From: Ligula intestinalis
Lineage: Eukaryota > Platyhelminthes > Cestoda > Diphyllobothriidea > Diphyllobothriidae
NCBI GenBank assembly: GCA_036362985.1
Contig: JAYGXS010000008.1
Location: forward strand, 12,041,094-12,105,093
Length of the DNA: 64,000 bases
Direction: 5' to 3'
Shown piece by piece: positions 22,331 to 33,839 of this stretch. Positions within the stretch are counted from its first letter, which is position 1, and each line of letters opens with the position of its first letter. Below the pieces are notes generated by a model. It made no database searches, was not told where the DNA came from, and saw nothing but the letters and a program-made list of their open reading frames with translations. The translations under genes were made by a program, and so were the position numbers.

Positions 22331-23600
22331 TATTTCCTCAGTAAAGTAGGAAGCCAGAATGATATTTTATTTAACATTGAACTACGTATAGGCCTGCTTA
22401 CCATTTACCAAAGATCATATGTTAACTTTCGTGGTCTTTTGTCATATTACCAGCCATATTCTATAGAACTTAGGCTACTCAAGAGTTAAGTCACTTTTGA
22501 TTGTACTCTCTGCTAAGAAAATAAAAAATCGGATTTTGCAGTAGCATGTGAGACGTCACTCACGCGTAGGCCAGAAACAGATGAAAGGGAAAGAACTGAT
22601 ATCCATCAGAAGACGTCCAAGTCGCAGGATCAAAAATCGTGCAATTAAGCCATAACTGTAACTGGAGGTTAGTAAGAAAAGCTGTTATTTAAATGGTATT
22701 TTGTAATTAACCTAACATGTCTGACGCCATGGATGTACTACCGGAAGGAAAATCTTAAAGACGCTAAAACAACTTGCCCCTGACGCGTAATTGGTGCAAT
22801 AGAAAGTGTTGGAAGAAATACACGTAAAAGAGCATCTAGTTCAATGATATGGAAGTCGGTTCAACATGTTTGGAACAACTTAATATCAATAATATTTTTT
22901 ACATTTCTAAAACATACATGGGTCTTACTTAATGAGGTTAGCATTCAGTGGAGTCACTTAGATAACTACTGTTTGATTCACAGCATTTCAATTGAGCGAG
23001 TTTTCATTAGCTGGCGAGTAAAACTTTTGTGCGATTCCTACAACTACTAGGTACAAAAGAGTTGGAAAATCCAAAATCACAGCAGTGTGTTAGACAATAC
23101 TTTCAAGTAATCGATAATTCGTGTCCACATTCGGGATAAATGTCTGTAATTCTGAACTAATCAAAATAAGATCAACTTCTGAGCAAAACTCAATGCATGG
23201 GGTGAAGCACATTACTTCGGATAAGGCAGGGCAAGTCAGAATTGAAAACCTGCAGGGTAGATCACAATAGTTGAAGCCTACTTCAATGTGTAGGAAAATG
23301 TAGGGGAGAATAACGTCCGATTGTCGCCAAAAATCAACAGTAAGTGACGAAATTGACCAGGTACCAAAAAATAATAATTGCATTGGCGAGAATTGGTCAA
23401 ACCATGAGTTCCTGAAGGCGAAATGGTTCGCTAAGAAGGTTTTACTGGTGCTAGCGGTGAGTATATTAGGTTTAAAAATCAAAATAAAAGGCGTTATTGC
23501 GGACGCAGACAAGCATTTGAATCACGACCTTATGCATATTTTTCATCAGGAATCCCGATCCCAATGAAATGAAAAAGCAAATGGTAATTGGCTCTGTGCT
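22330..23600. repeat. 1.3-kb repeat array, unit 3
   Basis: Matches unit 1 at GTCGGTTCAACATGTTTGGA (22856; 20273 in unit 1) and through 23141-23370. It contains a 140-codon minus-strand ORF (23090-23512). Its reading frame is only partly open in the other units, so I do not call it a gene. The first half of the unit does not match units 1 and 2 well. Confidence 0.55.
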
Positions 23601-24104
23601 TCAAAGGTGCCTCCTAAGTAAAGCACAAATTAAGGATGTAACTTTGTTGGATAATGAACTGCGTTCTGGTTTGTTCACGAATTACCGAAAATCAGATTTT
23701 AACGTTTGTGATTTTTGTCAAATAATCAAAAGTCTTCTTTGTCTTTTATTCTACTCAATATTTAGATTCCTGTTTGCAGTAATCTCTGCTAACAACAATT
23801 TGAAATCGGATTTTGGAAAAACATGTTAGACCCAAACGGAAAAAACCCAACCAAAGTGGAAATTTTCTATTACTGAAAAATCAACTTCTGCATCTAGAAA
23901 CGTCTGCAAAAAACATTTAAACTATGGAAAACAGATAATTTTACAAATCGGAGACCGACTATGGCTCGCTGATAATAATTAACAAATTTGTAATAGACAA
24001 ATAAAACCCAACCTAAACAGCATTCCATCTTTCCGTTTCCTTAACAAATATACTTAAATGGAAACATTACTGGATATTTTGTTTATTAATATGCAAAACA
24101 ATTC

Positions 24105-25290
24105 GAGGTTCAGATAAAATATTCCATCTTTGCTGATATTCAGTTTGCTATGAAAGAAGAGGTAAATAATCAGTTACCCTTCCTCGATGTACAAAAGATG
24201 AAACTTGCGGACGAAAAGATAAGGACAACGGTCTACTGCAAGGCAACCTTAAACATACACATTCTCCACTTCAAATGCAACCACGCCGTTTGTCACAAAC
24301 GCTGTTGCATTAGAATCCTATTCAAACGCGTTCAGACACACTGCAGTGCCGAAAGTGAAAAAGAAGGATATTCAGTATTCGCATGTCCTTTTTCACGCCA
24401 AAGGTTATCCGAAGTCCTTTGTACGCAAGTGTCTTAAGAAGTCCCACCATCAGCGGTGAAAAAGGAGAGGACTCTAAGTTCAAGCTCGCAAACTCCTATG
24501 CGAAGAATTTATCTGAGGCGGCTGCAAGAGTCCTGAAACCATTTAGGAGCGGTGTGGCTCATAGGTCTGAGTCAACCATCAGACAGCAGATCATGAGGCC
24601 CAAGGACCCGCTACATTTGACAGAAAAATCAGCTGCAGCCTACAGCATACCATGCAATGACTGCACTGCAAGGTACTTTGGTGAAACGGGCATACGCCTT
24701 GGCAAAAGGTTGCATGAGCATCAGCTAACAATCAACGGAAAGGATAAGCTGTGTATGGCATATGACCACGCACAGCAGAAAAACAACCCTCACCTTTAAA
24801 AAAAGCAAGAGTAATAGGTCGAGCCATCGACAAGATGGCCAGGTTGCAGATAGAAAGTTGGTCCTCGACTAGCATACACAACAGAGCCATGGACCTTCAT
24901 CCCACCTACCAAGCGCTCCACAGGAAGCTGTCATCGGCTCAGAATAAAGCAATAGGTCGTGTAGAGAAAGGTTAGCAGGGCTGACAGCCAGCAGCCGCGA
25001 AAAAAAGGGTGGAAACGCTCACGAGACACAAAATCGACTTGACACAGCTCTTGAAGACGCCCGTAAGGGCATGAGCAATTCAAATAGCCACATAAATCGA
25101 TCGGTGCAATAGATTGATATATGGGCATAAGACAAGGCTACTGGTCGGATACTGTCATTTGACGCGAAGAGGATACATATATCACGCTCTGATGGCGGAA
25201 GCGAGCACGCTTTTGAAACGTTAGCCAAAATAAACCTTGGTCCTAGAAATCATCTCTTCTTCTTTTTCTTCTTCCTCTTCTAAGGATGAT
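24105..25290 (+). mobile_element. Penelope-like retroelement, longest uninterrupted 3' half
   Basis: The copy begins within the reverse transcriptase, at YSIFADIQFAMKEEVNNQ (about 24118-24171), and runs through the RT C-terminal part, the linker, the GIY-YIG endonuclease, a C-terminal helix region and a 3' UTR. The UTR ends in a TTC-rich run (25253-25280). The upstream RT catalytic blocks are missing, so this is a 5'-truncated insertion. Confidence 0.85.
24150..24910 (+). pseudogene. PLE RT C-terminus plus GIY-YIG endonuclease, frameshifted
   Basis: Frame 1 (24150-24437) shows QLPFLDV, TVYCKATLNIHILHF, CNHAVCHKRCCIRILFKRV and QTHCSAESE, the conserved segment after the RT catalytic core. A shift of about 24390 moves to frame 2 (to 24799): NLSEAAARVLKPF, SGVAHRSESTIRQQIMRPKD and the endonuclease start YSIPCNDCTARYFGETG (24641-24690), with the GIY-YIG-type Y...F.G spacing and the R...EH motif (24690-24722). 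A third frame then gives AIDKMARLQIESWSSTSIHN (about 24828-24885). Cys pair and Arg are kept, but two frameshifts prevent a full protein. Confidence 0.8.
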
Positions 25291-25829
25291 GAAAACAATA
25301 TTTTGTTTATTTCCACAACCCATAAACAGAAGTCATTACACTTAAACAATAACACTTAATCAGATTACAATACAAACAAAGCAAGTATATCATTTGACTA
25401 AAATATATTCACCCAACCCAGCAATTTATTGCAGGATTAGGTCGTATTCGACTATGACAGTCCGGAAAACCCAATAGAAACTCATGAGCTTTTACGTTTT
25501 CAGCTTTTATATTCTTCTGCCTATTCTGGCAGTGGGCATGACGCAATCTTTTTTAAAATATACTGTATTATAGTAGCTGACGCTAATACAACCGTTTTGT
25601 TTTGCATTGCTGGATACTTCACAAAAACAAGTACGGAGCCCCTATTTTATCCCCTGTGTCTATAGGACGTACTTTTCCTCCAAAGACTTTGGAAGAAAAT
25701 ACCTTCATAATATATTTGTTAATCATGCATAAAACGGAAAAACGGCTCAGACAAAGAAGCTGCAAGCTTTGCAAATAAAACATTGCATAAAAATATTCCA
25801 GGAAATAGCATCATCCTGGATTGGAGCCC

Positions 25830-26360
25830 TTTAGTCAAAAGCAGCTTATGTGGGCCACTCATATGCTCCTAGTCCCAGCATATTGTCCTGCAAAAACGGT
25901 GGTTTTAGAGTTTTGGGAGGTGTGCTAATAGAATAGAAAGAGAAGGAAATTCTTAAAGGTAAATGGAAAGTGGAAAAATATAGTTGACGTTGCTTCCCAC
26001 GGCCGCTGTTAGTGACCTATTCCGCATGTAAATTGGGGTATGTGTGGCGCTTTGCACCGCTTACTATACTAATCTTAGTCCAGAACGGTAAAATGGACCT
26101 CAGCTTAGTTAAGGTAGACGATCTCCTAACCATTATTTTAGTTTTTTTTGGAAATTGAGGATACCTGCAAGTTAATAATTGGGCTTTTCCGCAATAAGAT
26201 AAATGATAATACGGATTAGAAAAAATATACAGCTATTAATCAACAAAACTTATAAATGCAGTTAAATAAAAATGCATTGAGCATATATTAAAATATATTC
26301 AACTTTGCGTAATAATTCCCCAACCGTAAAACCCATTTACCACCTTTGTGAAGGAACACA
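25830..26360. repeat. Dispersed repeat B, copy 1
   Basis: Direct match to 40310-40990. Shared blocks include CTCATATGCTCCTAGTC / CTCATATACCCCTAGTC, GACCTCAGC...GGTAGACGATCTCCTAACC, TTTCCGCAATA and the ACCCATTTACCACC / ACCCTATAATCACC block. The second copy holds an extra segment of about 120 bp. Confidence 0.6.
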
Positions 26361-26465
26361 TGCACGTAGTAAGGATTAATGAGTGGGTCTACATGAGTTA
26401 CTGTAGCCATCTTTTTAACCGTTACGCGAGAAATTGGTGTTAGTAGGGTGATGCATCGTTTTCGA

Positions 26466-26896
26466 TGAACGTTCAACTGACCGCTAATGGGACTTATCTG
26501 TCACATTCTGCTTTGGGCTTCCACAGAGGCCCCTGCAGCCTTAACGGCAGAAAGTATTGCCAACAAAGACAAGCAAAACTTAAATATTCATTTCTTACTT
26601 ATGAGCCGTCGTCAGCCAGTCATAACCAGACCTGCTTTGTACGAAACACGAGGCTCAAACTCACGAAAGTTTTCATCAGAGTCTGGGATCTTAACCATGA
26701 GCTCCTCGAGTACTAAGGCTCGTTTGACTGGCTAACGACGGAAAATAATCCAGCAATGACCATTTAAGTCTCCCTACACATTGTAGGTAATAATGTAGGC
26801 CTACACTACTAGCTGTTATGGTTCTCAGGGCCTCTGGCGAAGTCCAAAGCAGAAAAGGAAAGGTAGATTCCGTTAGTAGTCAGCTGAACGTTAAAA
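26466..26896. repeat. Short inverted repeat around SINE-like sequence
   Basis: The left arm 26466-26545 (AACGTTCAACTGACCGCTAA, then TTCTGCTTTGG, then CAGAGGCCC) is mirrored at 26818-26896. The spacer includes weak SINE body fragments. It could be two inverted SINE-related copies or a small DNA element. The ORFs inside (82-83 codons) are in different frames and look accidental. Confidence 0.45.
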
Positions 26897-26936
26897 AAAG
26901 ACTTGAAATATCACCCCATATAAGTCGGCAGGACAA

Positions 26937-27080
26937 TAAGCTCACTGCCTAGTGGTAAGTGCTCTGGTTTCCGATAAAACGTTTGTGAGTTCAAGGCCTG
27001 AGTTGGACTAGCAGACGACGATCAATAAGCCAGAAATGACCTTCGCAGTATCCTTTGTCTTTACTGGCAATAACATCCAC
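26937..27080 (+). repeat. tRNA-derived SINE
   Basis: The head has AAGCTCACTGCCTAGTGG (A-box) and GTGAGTTCAAGGCCTGAG (B-box). The body reads GACGACGATCAATAAGCCAG, then AAATGACC, then CTTTGTCTTTACTGGCAATA. The body matches the SINEs near 8550 and 37730. Confidence 0.65.
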
Positions 27081-27819
27081 TTACTTGAGTTCTTTGCCTT
27101 TGACTTAACATAAATCGTGGTTTTCCTCAGACCACATGTTTAAAAGTCGGGCGCTGAGAAATAAAGTGAATACGCATTAGGAAAAGTATTATTTTGCATT
27201 ACATTTTCTGCATAAAAAAAACCTTAACTTGCTGTGTAGTTTAGGCGACGATGCATTACTCTATTTTGGCGATTGTTTCTGTAATGTCAACGAATATGTT
27301 TAACTTTTCAATTTCGATAAGTCCTCGTCATTAGTGATACATTCTGTATTTTTTTTCATCAAACATTTGAATTAAGCAAGTAGTTTGTAGAAGACTTAAC
27401 TGAACAAGGTTTGGATTTGTAAAAGCTTTTGGCAAGTAAAAGACCATCTAGTTAAATGTTCCACTTATCCTCCCTTTTTTCAAGATAAAGTTAAAAAAGT
27501 TTGAATTCTCCGCCAATGCTATATTTATCTTGACAAATAACTTGATATTCATCCACTCTACTACTCATTGCTCGGCTTTATTTGAAGACCATAAATGCAG
27601 AGCACAAATTCGCTGTGCTTTTAGTCAATTATTGCTGAAAATATTAATGTTCTGCCCACTTTGTTTCACCTTGAATCGTCAGCAGAAACTAAATTATACC
27701 AAAATCCTATGCAAAACGGTCAAACAAGAGCTTTTTAAGATTTGTACTTTCCCGATCATTTTTAGTATTTCGGCAAACGACTTGAAATTAGCGGCTCGTT
27801 TAAACAAAGGGTTTCGATT

Positions 27820-28640
27820 TGGGAGGAAGGCAGGGGTGTGGGCTTATAACTGTGTTTGAGGGTATAAAATATGACAGATGTTGTACAGAGAGAATTCCTT
27901 AGAAGTAATAAAACCTTCAAGCTTCTAAAAATATCTCGACCGTTCACAGTTTGCCTCGTTAGAGCTTACATGGAGAAACAAAAAAAGTATGTTTGGCAAG
28001 GACGTAATATGCGAGCCCAGTCAGGCAACAAAAGGGGGTTCAGAGTTTGATACGAGGCCAGTGATAACGAAGGCTTTTTATGGGAATGGGGCTAAGAGAG
28101 TGTGCCAAATTAGGCTTAACCCTATGTCCATTGCATAGATTACCGAGGTAGCAGGATCACACACTAGTTTTTTTTATCCTAAACGTATGCGGCTTGCGGG
28201 AGTGAGTGCCTCTTTTGCTATGCCAAACACTGTACTTTGAGTTATTTCCACCAATCTCGCTCACTTCTTTTGTGGACAGTCGATGGCAGCACAAATAAGG
28301 CCAGTCATTATCTCTCATTACCGCAGTAAGTGTGCTCAGTTGACCCACGTACGTGGTCCCGCAAAGGCCATTTAATCATTATGTGACCCAAGTGAACCGA
28401 AAATAAATGTCCATGCCCTAATAAATAAAAAGTTTGGGAAAGGTTCACCTATAACATTATTGCGTATTACAGGATACCATGTCCTATGCTTTCTGAGTCG
28501 GTTCGTAAATAACCTCACTCAGGTTTATATTAACTTTGCCAACCCCTTATTCGACTAGGTTTCATAAACTAGGTAGCATACAACAGGTTGTGGAAACAGC
28601 GTAGGTCAATCAGATTTTGAGGAATGCTTGCTGAGCTACC
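27820..28640. repeat. 0.85-kb repeat, unit 1
   Basis: Repeats 853 bp downstream. GGGTATAAAATATGACAGAT at 27860 matches GGGCATAAAATATGACAAAT at 28713, and TCAGTTGACCCACGTACG near 28335 matches TCAGTTGACCCAAATAAC near 29178. No known domain. Confidence 0.65.
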
Positions 28641-28669
28641 CAATTTGGCTCCTTCTATTGCCGTCATGG

Positions 28670-29234
28670 GCAGGTTTTTATTAAAGGGGAGGGGACGTAT
28701 TTCCATGTTTCAGGGCATAAAATATGACAAATGTACAGATAGAACGTCCCAAAAGTAATAAAACGTCAGTGCGTCTAAAAATAACGTGTCCATTTACATT
28801 CTGCCTCGTTTAAACTTACGCGAAAGAAAACAAAGCATGTTCGGCCAGGGCTGCAATTTGCTAGGCCATTTTTGTTAACAAAGGAGGGTTCAGCGTTTGA
28901 TATGAGACTAGTAATAACAAAGGCTATTATAGGGGTGTGACCCGACGAGGAATGGGAGTGCGTCAGCTTAGGCCTTACCCTAGTTATTTAGAGTTAGAAT
29001 ATGTTGTTGAATAAGTAGGATCGAACACTATTTAGGCTGCGGCTTGCGAGGGTCAGTGCCTCTTATGCTTAGCTGTTTACTGCACTGCGTATGATGTGTA
29101 GCTGGCCTCGCGCACTTTGCATAAGAGCAGTCTACAGAAGCACGAATGCGGTCGGCCGCCATCTCTGTGAAGTTTGTCAGTTGACCCAAATAACTGGCCT
29201 TTTTGTGGCCAAAAAAACAGAATGTGCGATCCTA
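28670..29234. repeat. 0.85-kb repeat, unit 2
   Basis: Matches unit 1 to about 29200, then stops at a long-inverted-repeat element. A weak third segment after that element (30290-30520) resembles 28480-28700. This suggests that the element landed inside the array. Confidence 0.6.
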
Positions 29235-30252
29235 CAGTACGCACCAGAATTCGTGCAACATGCCGACATACACGAAAGATTAATGCAGTAGACGCCAAAG
29301 ATCACGCAACATTCCGACATATGTGAAAGATCAATATTCATTCGGTTATCGTAATCGACTGAAGTTATGATGCTAATTATCGTGTAGTCTATTCTGAAGT
29401 CATTTTAGTCAGAATAGGATGTGGGCTTTTTAACGAGCTTCGCTCTGACCAGTAGCAAAACGTTTCTATTTTAAACCTGGCTGCTTAGATAGTATGCATT
29501 TTAATCATTTTTTGTGACAGCCTTCATACATTTAAATGTGTTTTATGTAGAACATACACCAAAAATCGTCTTTGTATTTGCTTGATGGAAAATAACACCT
29601 TCGTTTAATTCCATCCTCAAAGCAAGGGTAGCTTTCAGTTTATAAAAAAAATTGCTTATTAAGAGCTTTTTTACAATTGCGATATGTCAATTAATCAATG
29701 GTGTCTTTACTGTATTAAATATTTTCCAAGTCTTCTTTAATTATTGATGACAGTTATGTGATTTCTTTCTCAAACTGTAAGCGAAAACGTACCTTTCCTT
29801 AACAAGAAATACACACTGTGCAGTTTGTTAGCCTTCAATTCGAGTGTAGTAGTCAGTAGGTTTTAAAATAATGCCGCAATTTAGAAAATATTTAAACCCA
29901 AATTTTCTCATTCTTTAAATAGAAATTGAAAGAGGGAGCAGTTTTCTATCCAAATATGTGCAGTAAACAGTTGTTTTGTGCACGTTTTCCACAAAATATA
30001 TTTTAATATATAAAGGCAGTCAAAATCCATGATAAAACACAGACAAGTTAAGAAGCTATTTTTGTACATTAAATTATTTTTGTTAGCGGTCAAAAGGAAG
30101 TTCGTTTAAAAGCCGGCATCCCATATTGACTCTAATGCCTTCATAATAGACTACACTGAAATCAGTATAACAACCTGACCTAATGTTGATTAGCCAGAAA
30201 ATATCAATTTTTCGCGTGTTTCGGCGTATTGCAAGAATCCCGGCGCGTACTG
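29235..30252. mobile_element. Non-autonomous DNA element with long inverted repeats, copy 2
   Basis: A homologue of 12044-13038. The right end is GCGTACTG (30252) followed by TA. The left end is duplicated: a 51-bp terminus TA-CAGTACGCACC... (29233-29285) is followed directly by a second terminus GCAGTAGACGCC... (29285 on). Shared internal blocks are TGTAGTCTATTCTGAAGTCA (29378-29400), TTTTTAACGAGCTTCG, and the right arm near 30090-30165. No transposase is encoded. Confidence 0.75.
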
Positions 30253-30259
30253 TACTAAT

Positions 30260-31400
30260 GCGGCAACAAATTATGAAGCCCTAATTCACACAAACGATAA
30301 AGTTCGAGTAAGGTTGTCTTTGAATATTGTCGAGCATGACACATTGTCGTATCCTATGTTTCCGGATTCATAAATCATGTCATGGAAAAAGCGTTCAATA
30401 ATAAGATTTGGAGGCACCCTTGGTCGGCTTCTGATTTTGAGTACTTTTTACTGCCCTCAAGTGCAGTCATATATTTGCCGCCAATGATATAGGCAAGAGA
30501 CTAGTTCGGTCACTATTTGGCCGGTTAACGTTGATTGATCAGCCATAAAGACAAAGTAACTTTTAGTCCTAACCTGACATTGTTATTCGTTGAATGTTTT
30601 GTTCCATTTCTCTACTAACTGACTTGAGTAGTTGTTTTCTTAAGGATGGTAATTAAGTTCGAAAAGCGGTCCATAAAATAATTCCGGCACTTGAGTCAGA
30701 ACTATTTTAACCGCTTTTCGATTGTTTGATGACGAATGATTCTACAAAAATCCGACAAGGCAAAATCATTATCGAAGAGGTCACTTCTATGCGTGTTATT
30801 CTTTCTCAGCCCCTACATAATGAGTGCAAAGCTTCTGCGTGAACTCCTGGCATTTCCGATTTTATTCACAGAATATTGTCAGTCGGTTAGTGAAATTCAA
30901 TATATTTCTCTAGCATAAAATTGCGCTCCTTGCATTCTCATTTGGAGATCGCGTAAGAGCTCACTGGAATAAGTTTCTGTCTCCATTGACATTTTAGACA
31001 GCTGTTGAAGCGTAAACTGCAATTTTTGATCAGCATTTTTAAAGGGATTGGCGGTAACTTTCAACCGTGAACTGATCAATGTTTTGATACTTGCTGTCTC
31101 ACTCCTTGTATGATCTTTTGCACAAGTTTGATGGCAGTTAGTTTTGTGCTTCGTCTGCGCGATGGGCGACATTAGTTATCCAAATTCTTCTTTCTGTTGG
31201 TTCGTTGTTTCGTTTACTCAACTAATGGCGTAGGAGTTCGTTGAGCGCGGGCAGGCCTTGATTCCTGTTGACAGAGTTGGCATCTGAATAATAGGCCAAT
31301 ACTACCACTGGAGTTGGATGGAAACTATTTTCAATTAGGGAAAAAATAAAGTTAGGTATTAGAAGAGTTTGGCAGATTTAAATACTTCATTTGACGCAAT
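30260..31400. other. No confirmed gene; one unrecognised minus-strand ORF
   Basis: Apart from the weak repeat segment at 30290-30520, the main point is a 91-codon minus-strand ORF (30897-31172). It has a lysine-rich N-terminal half and an amphipathic stretch (KLQFTLQQLSKMSMETETYS, then SELLRDLQMRMQGAQ). The composition is protein-like, but I recognise no family. No good splice donor or acceptor frames it, so I leave it uncalled. Confidence 0.3.
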
Positions 31401-31414
31401 TGTGCAAATATCGA

Positions 31415-31510
31415 AGCCTTGGTGGGATCCATACCCACATATCGGAGAAGGTTTTTGGGCAGCCAACACTTTACCATTGAACTACGAGACTCACCGTGAG
31501 CTGTGAATGT
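31415..31510 (-). repeat. tRNA-derived SINE, minus strand
   Basis: The minus strand reads CGTAGTTCAATGGTAAAGTG, then GTTGGCTGCCC, then GGGTATGGATCCCACCAAGG. It belongs to the family of the copies at 7535 and 41465. Confidence 0.6.
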
Positions 31511-32059
31511 AATCGGTCTGTTGATAGCAAGTGCACATTTCGCAGTGGTTGACGGGTTTGAATGCAAATTTTCGCTTAATATTTCGGTCTGCGCCTAAAA
31601 ACCTTAAATATACTTATTTTTATCGAGAAGAGAAATTAATTTTTTTAGAAAATTAAAAGCTGAACTTTCAAAACCGGTATTTTAACCGAAAAGTAGACAG
31701 TAAAAGCTGGGAACTTACTGATGAGCCGGACCCTTTGCAGCTGCGTCAAGCAGCGGCAAAATACCGGCAAAACACGTATCTGGACCTTTTAGCTAGTACC
31801 TAGGCCATTAGTATGGTAAGTTACAATTTAATCACACTTGGGTCGATTCCCCGCCCAACCTACTGCTCCTGTAGAATTCACCATTACAGAACATCAATTC
31901 AATTGTCTAGGGATGATTTCCTAAGCAGTTACCGAGAATCGACCCGAACGCCTACTGCAGTCAACTTATTCTCTTTGTAATAGGGGATCACATTTGAGCA
32001 GTAGGTTGAATGGGTAAATAGATCCAAGTCCGATAAAAATTCATGCCTCACACTGAGCG

Positions 32060-32145
32060 TTCGCTGCGCAAAAGTTTTTTCTGCTATGTTGGTTCGACTC
32101 TCACCAAGGCCGTGAATTTTTCACAGTTGAGTCAACTGCAGTAAA
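32060..32145 (+). repeat. SINE fragment
   Basis: Contains GTTCGCTGCGCAAAAG, B-box-like TTGGTTCGACTCTCACC and the family tail TTTTTCACAGTTGAGTCAAC. Confidence 0.5.
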
Positions 32146-32214
32146 GGCAAGAATGTTTTGAAAATGCAGCCACATAAGAACTATTGATAAGAATAAAAGG
32201 ATGCGACCACTGAA

Positions 32215-32300
32215 AACATTTTTTTGTTCCAGCGGTCGCGTCCTCTTCTTCTGAACTGCTTTCTGGTACTCGAATACTTTCCACTATTGGCAATTAAGGA
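32215..32300 (+). mobile_element. PLE terminal fragment with conserved flank
   Basis: The sequence CCAGCGGTCGCGTCCTCTTC (about 32231-32250) is the PLE 3' terminus. The adjoining TCTGAACTGCTTTCTGG, TACTCGAATACTT and CCACTATTGGCA match the flank of the PLE terminus at 17470-17530 (minus strand). The shared flank is described in the findings. Confidence 0.5.
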
Positions 32301-33430
32301 TCCGACAGCACGAATGGTTTCGTGCCTCCTAATGACAACCGAGATTTGTTAAAATCCCCGTAATTCTAAACGGGGGCCAAATGCAAGCTAAAGTGTTGAT
32401 TTGCGAGGCCTTCATTAGTGTTATCATACGTTTAAGAACATGTACGGTGAAAGGTCGGTTTCAAACTTAAACCCCTATTGTTGCCGCTGCTATGGAAACA
32501 ACACCATGACATCTTCAGTCAGATTAGAGGGATCAATTTGCGTAGACGCAGGTCACTATAGGCAGGTGTCATGGTGAGTCGAGGACCAGAGTATGCAATG
32601 CAAATAACGCGGCCTGGCACAACCGTCGACGTGGAATCAAAATATTGGTCGTGTTATGAAGTAGAATGCGTAGTCTTGAGTAAAATTTGCACCACGCAGT
32701 AACGACAACTTTGAAAACTGTAATCGAGGTTTTGGTTGACGAGCGGTAAGCTACAATATGCACCACTGTGTACACAATATGCGTTCTTTGAAATCCTCTT
32801 AGGGTCGGATTAGAAAGTGCCAGCATCTAAAGAAGGCTTTTACTTTTAGAAATGTAAAAATCGATGCCCCGTAGGATCTAAAGCATGAAACCATAGAACT
32901 CAGTAGGTCATTTTGGGTCAGAATGCGTTGAAAAAGTTATCATTTAACCTTCCATCGCGTACTGCATGGAAACCATATAATTTTTTTCTGTTGCATCCTG
33001 TGATCGTCATGATGGGATAACTTGAACCAAAATCGTTGATGCACGGTCGGGTCGAGAACTGTGAGAAACATAATGATTAACATAATCTAGTGGGGGTGGA
33101 AAAGATCCTTCTTGAATAAAAAAATATGAGCACACGCCGACTTATGTTTTCTTTTTAGGAGACATTTTATAAACCATGCTGTACCGAAAAAAAATCAAAT
33201 TTACGTAGCACACAGTTGTGCCAGATGAAAACTTCAATTTAATGACAGTGTAGGATAGCGGCTGCAGAAAACCTCACATGGTGAAATGCACATTCTAAAT
33301 TTTAAATACGTTTATATATACGTAGAGAGGTAAGAACTGCACATGGTGAAATAAATAATCTTTTAGTGATAGTATCAGCTCAAGTACATATGCGTAGTAG
33401 GGTCATGAAAATGAAGGAATGATTAAATAC
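32300..33430. other. No recognised gene
   Basis: No domain or repeat was recognised here. An 85-codon minus-strand ORF (32569-32826) has no identifiable features. Confidence 0.35.
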
Positions 33431-33434
33431 TAGT

Positions 33435-33600
33435 GAGCAGTCGGTTGTAGTGTATGGCATTCCATGCCTTAATTGTGCTACGAACTACGCAGGAAAGACT
33501 AGACAAATGCCTCCATCGCACATGCATGGGCATAAGCTGCCTGTTAGATGGGGTGAAATGAGTCACTACGAGTTTGACTGCGCAGCCCTGAAATTAATAG
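33435..33600 (+). mobile_element. Penelope-like GIY-YIG fragment
   Basis: The plus-strand frame VVYGIPCLNCATNYAGKTRQ (about 33447-33507), followed by HMHGHKLPVRWGEMSHY, aligns with the endonuclease start and with the minus-strand PLE at 62.9 kb (YHIPCLK, then HEHKLAVRWGDSLSQ). Nothing is recognisable before or after. Confidence 0.6.
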
Positions 33601-33839
33601 TCATCGCGCACGAAGCAAAACACCCTGGGAAATTGTCTCAAACATGGGTCTCTAATTAGAACTCCAGCAATTGCTTTATCGATGCATTCTACTTGCCCGC
33701 GTATTTTATAAAGCCTCGTAGCAAAATAAATGTTTGAACCGGGCGAGAAGCTATAGAAAAACAAATTTGCGCTCACCAAATCGCCAAATTATTTCAGCGA
33801 CCCAATGTCTCTCTTATAAATTTCCTAAGTTGCATTTAC

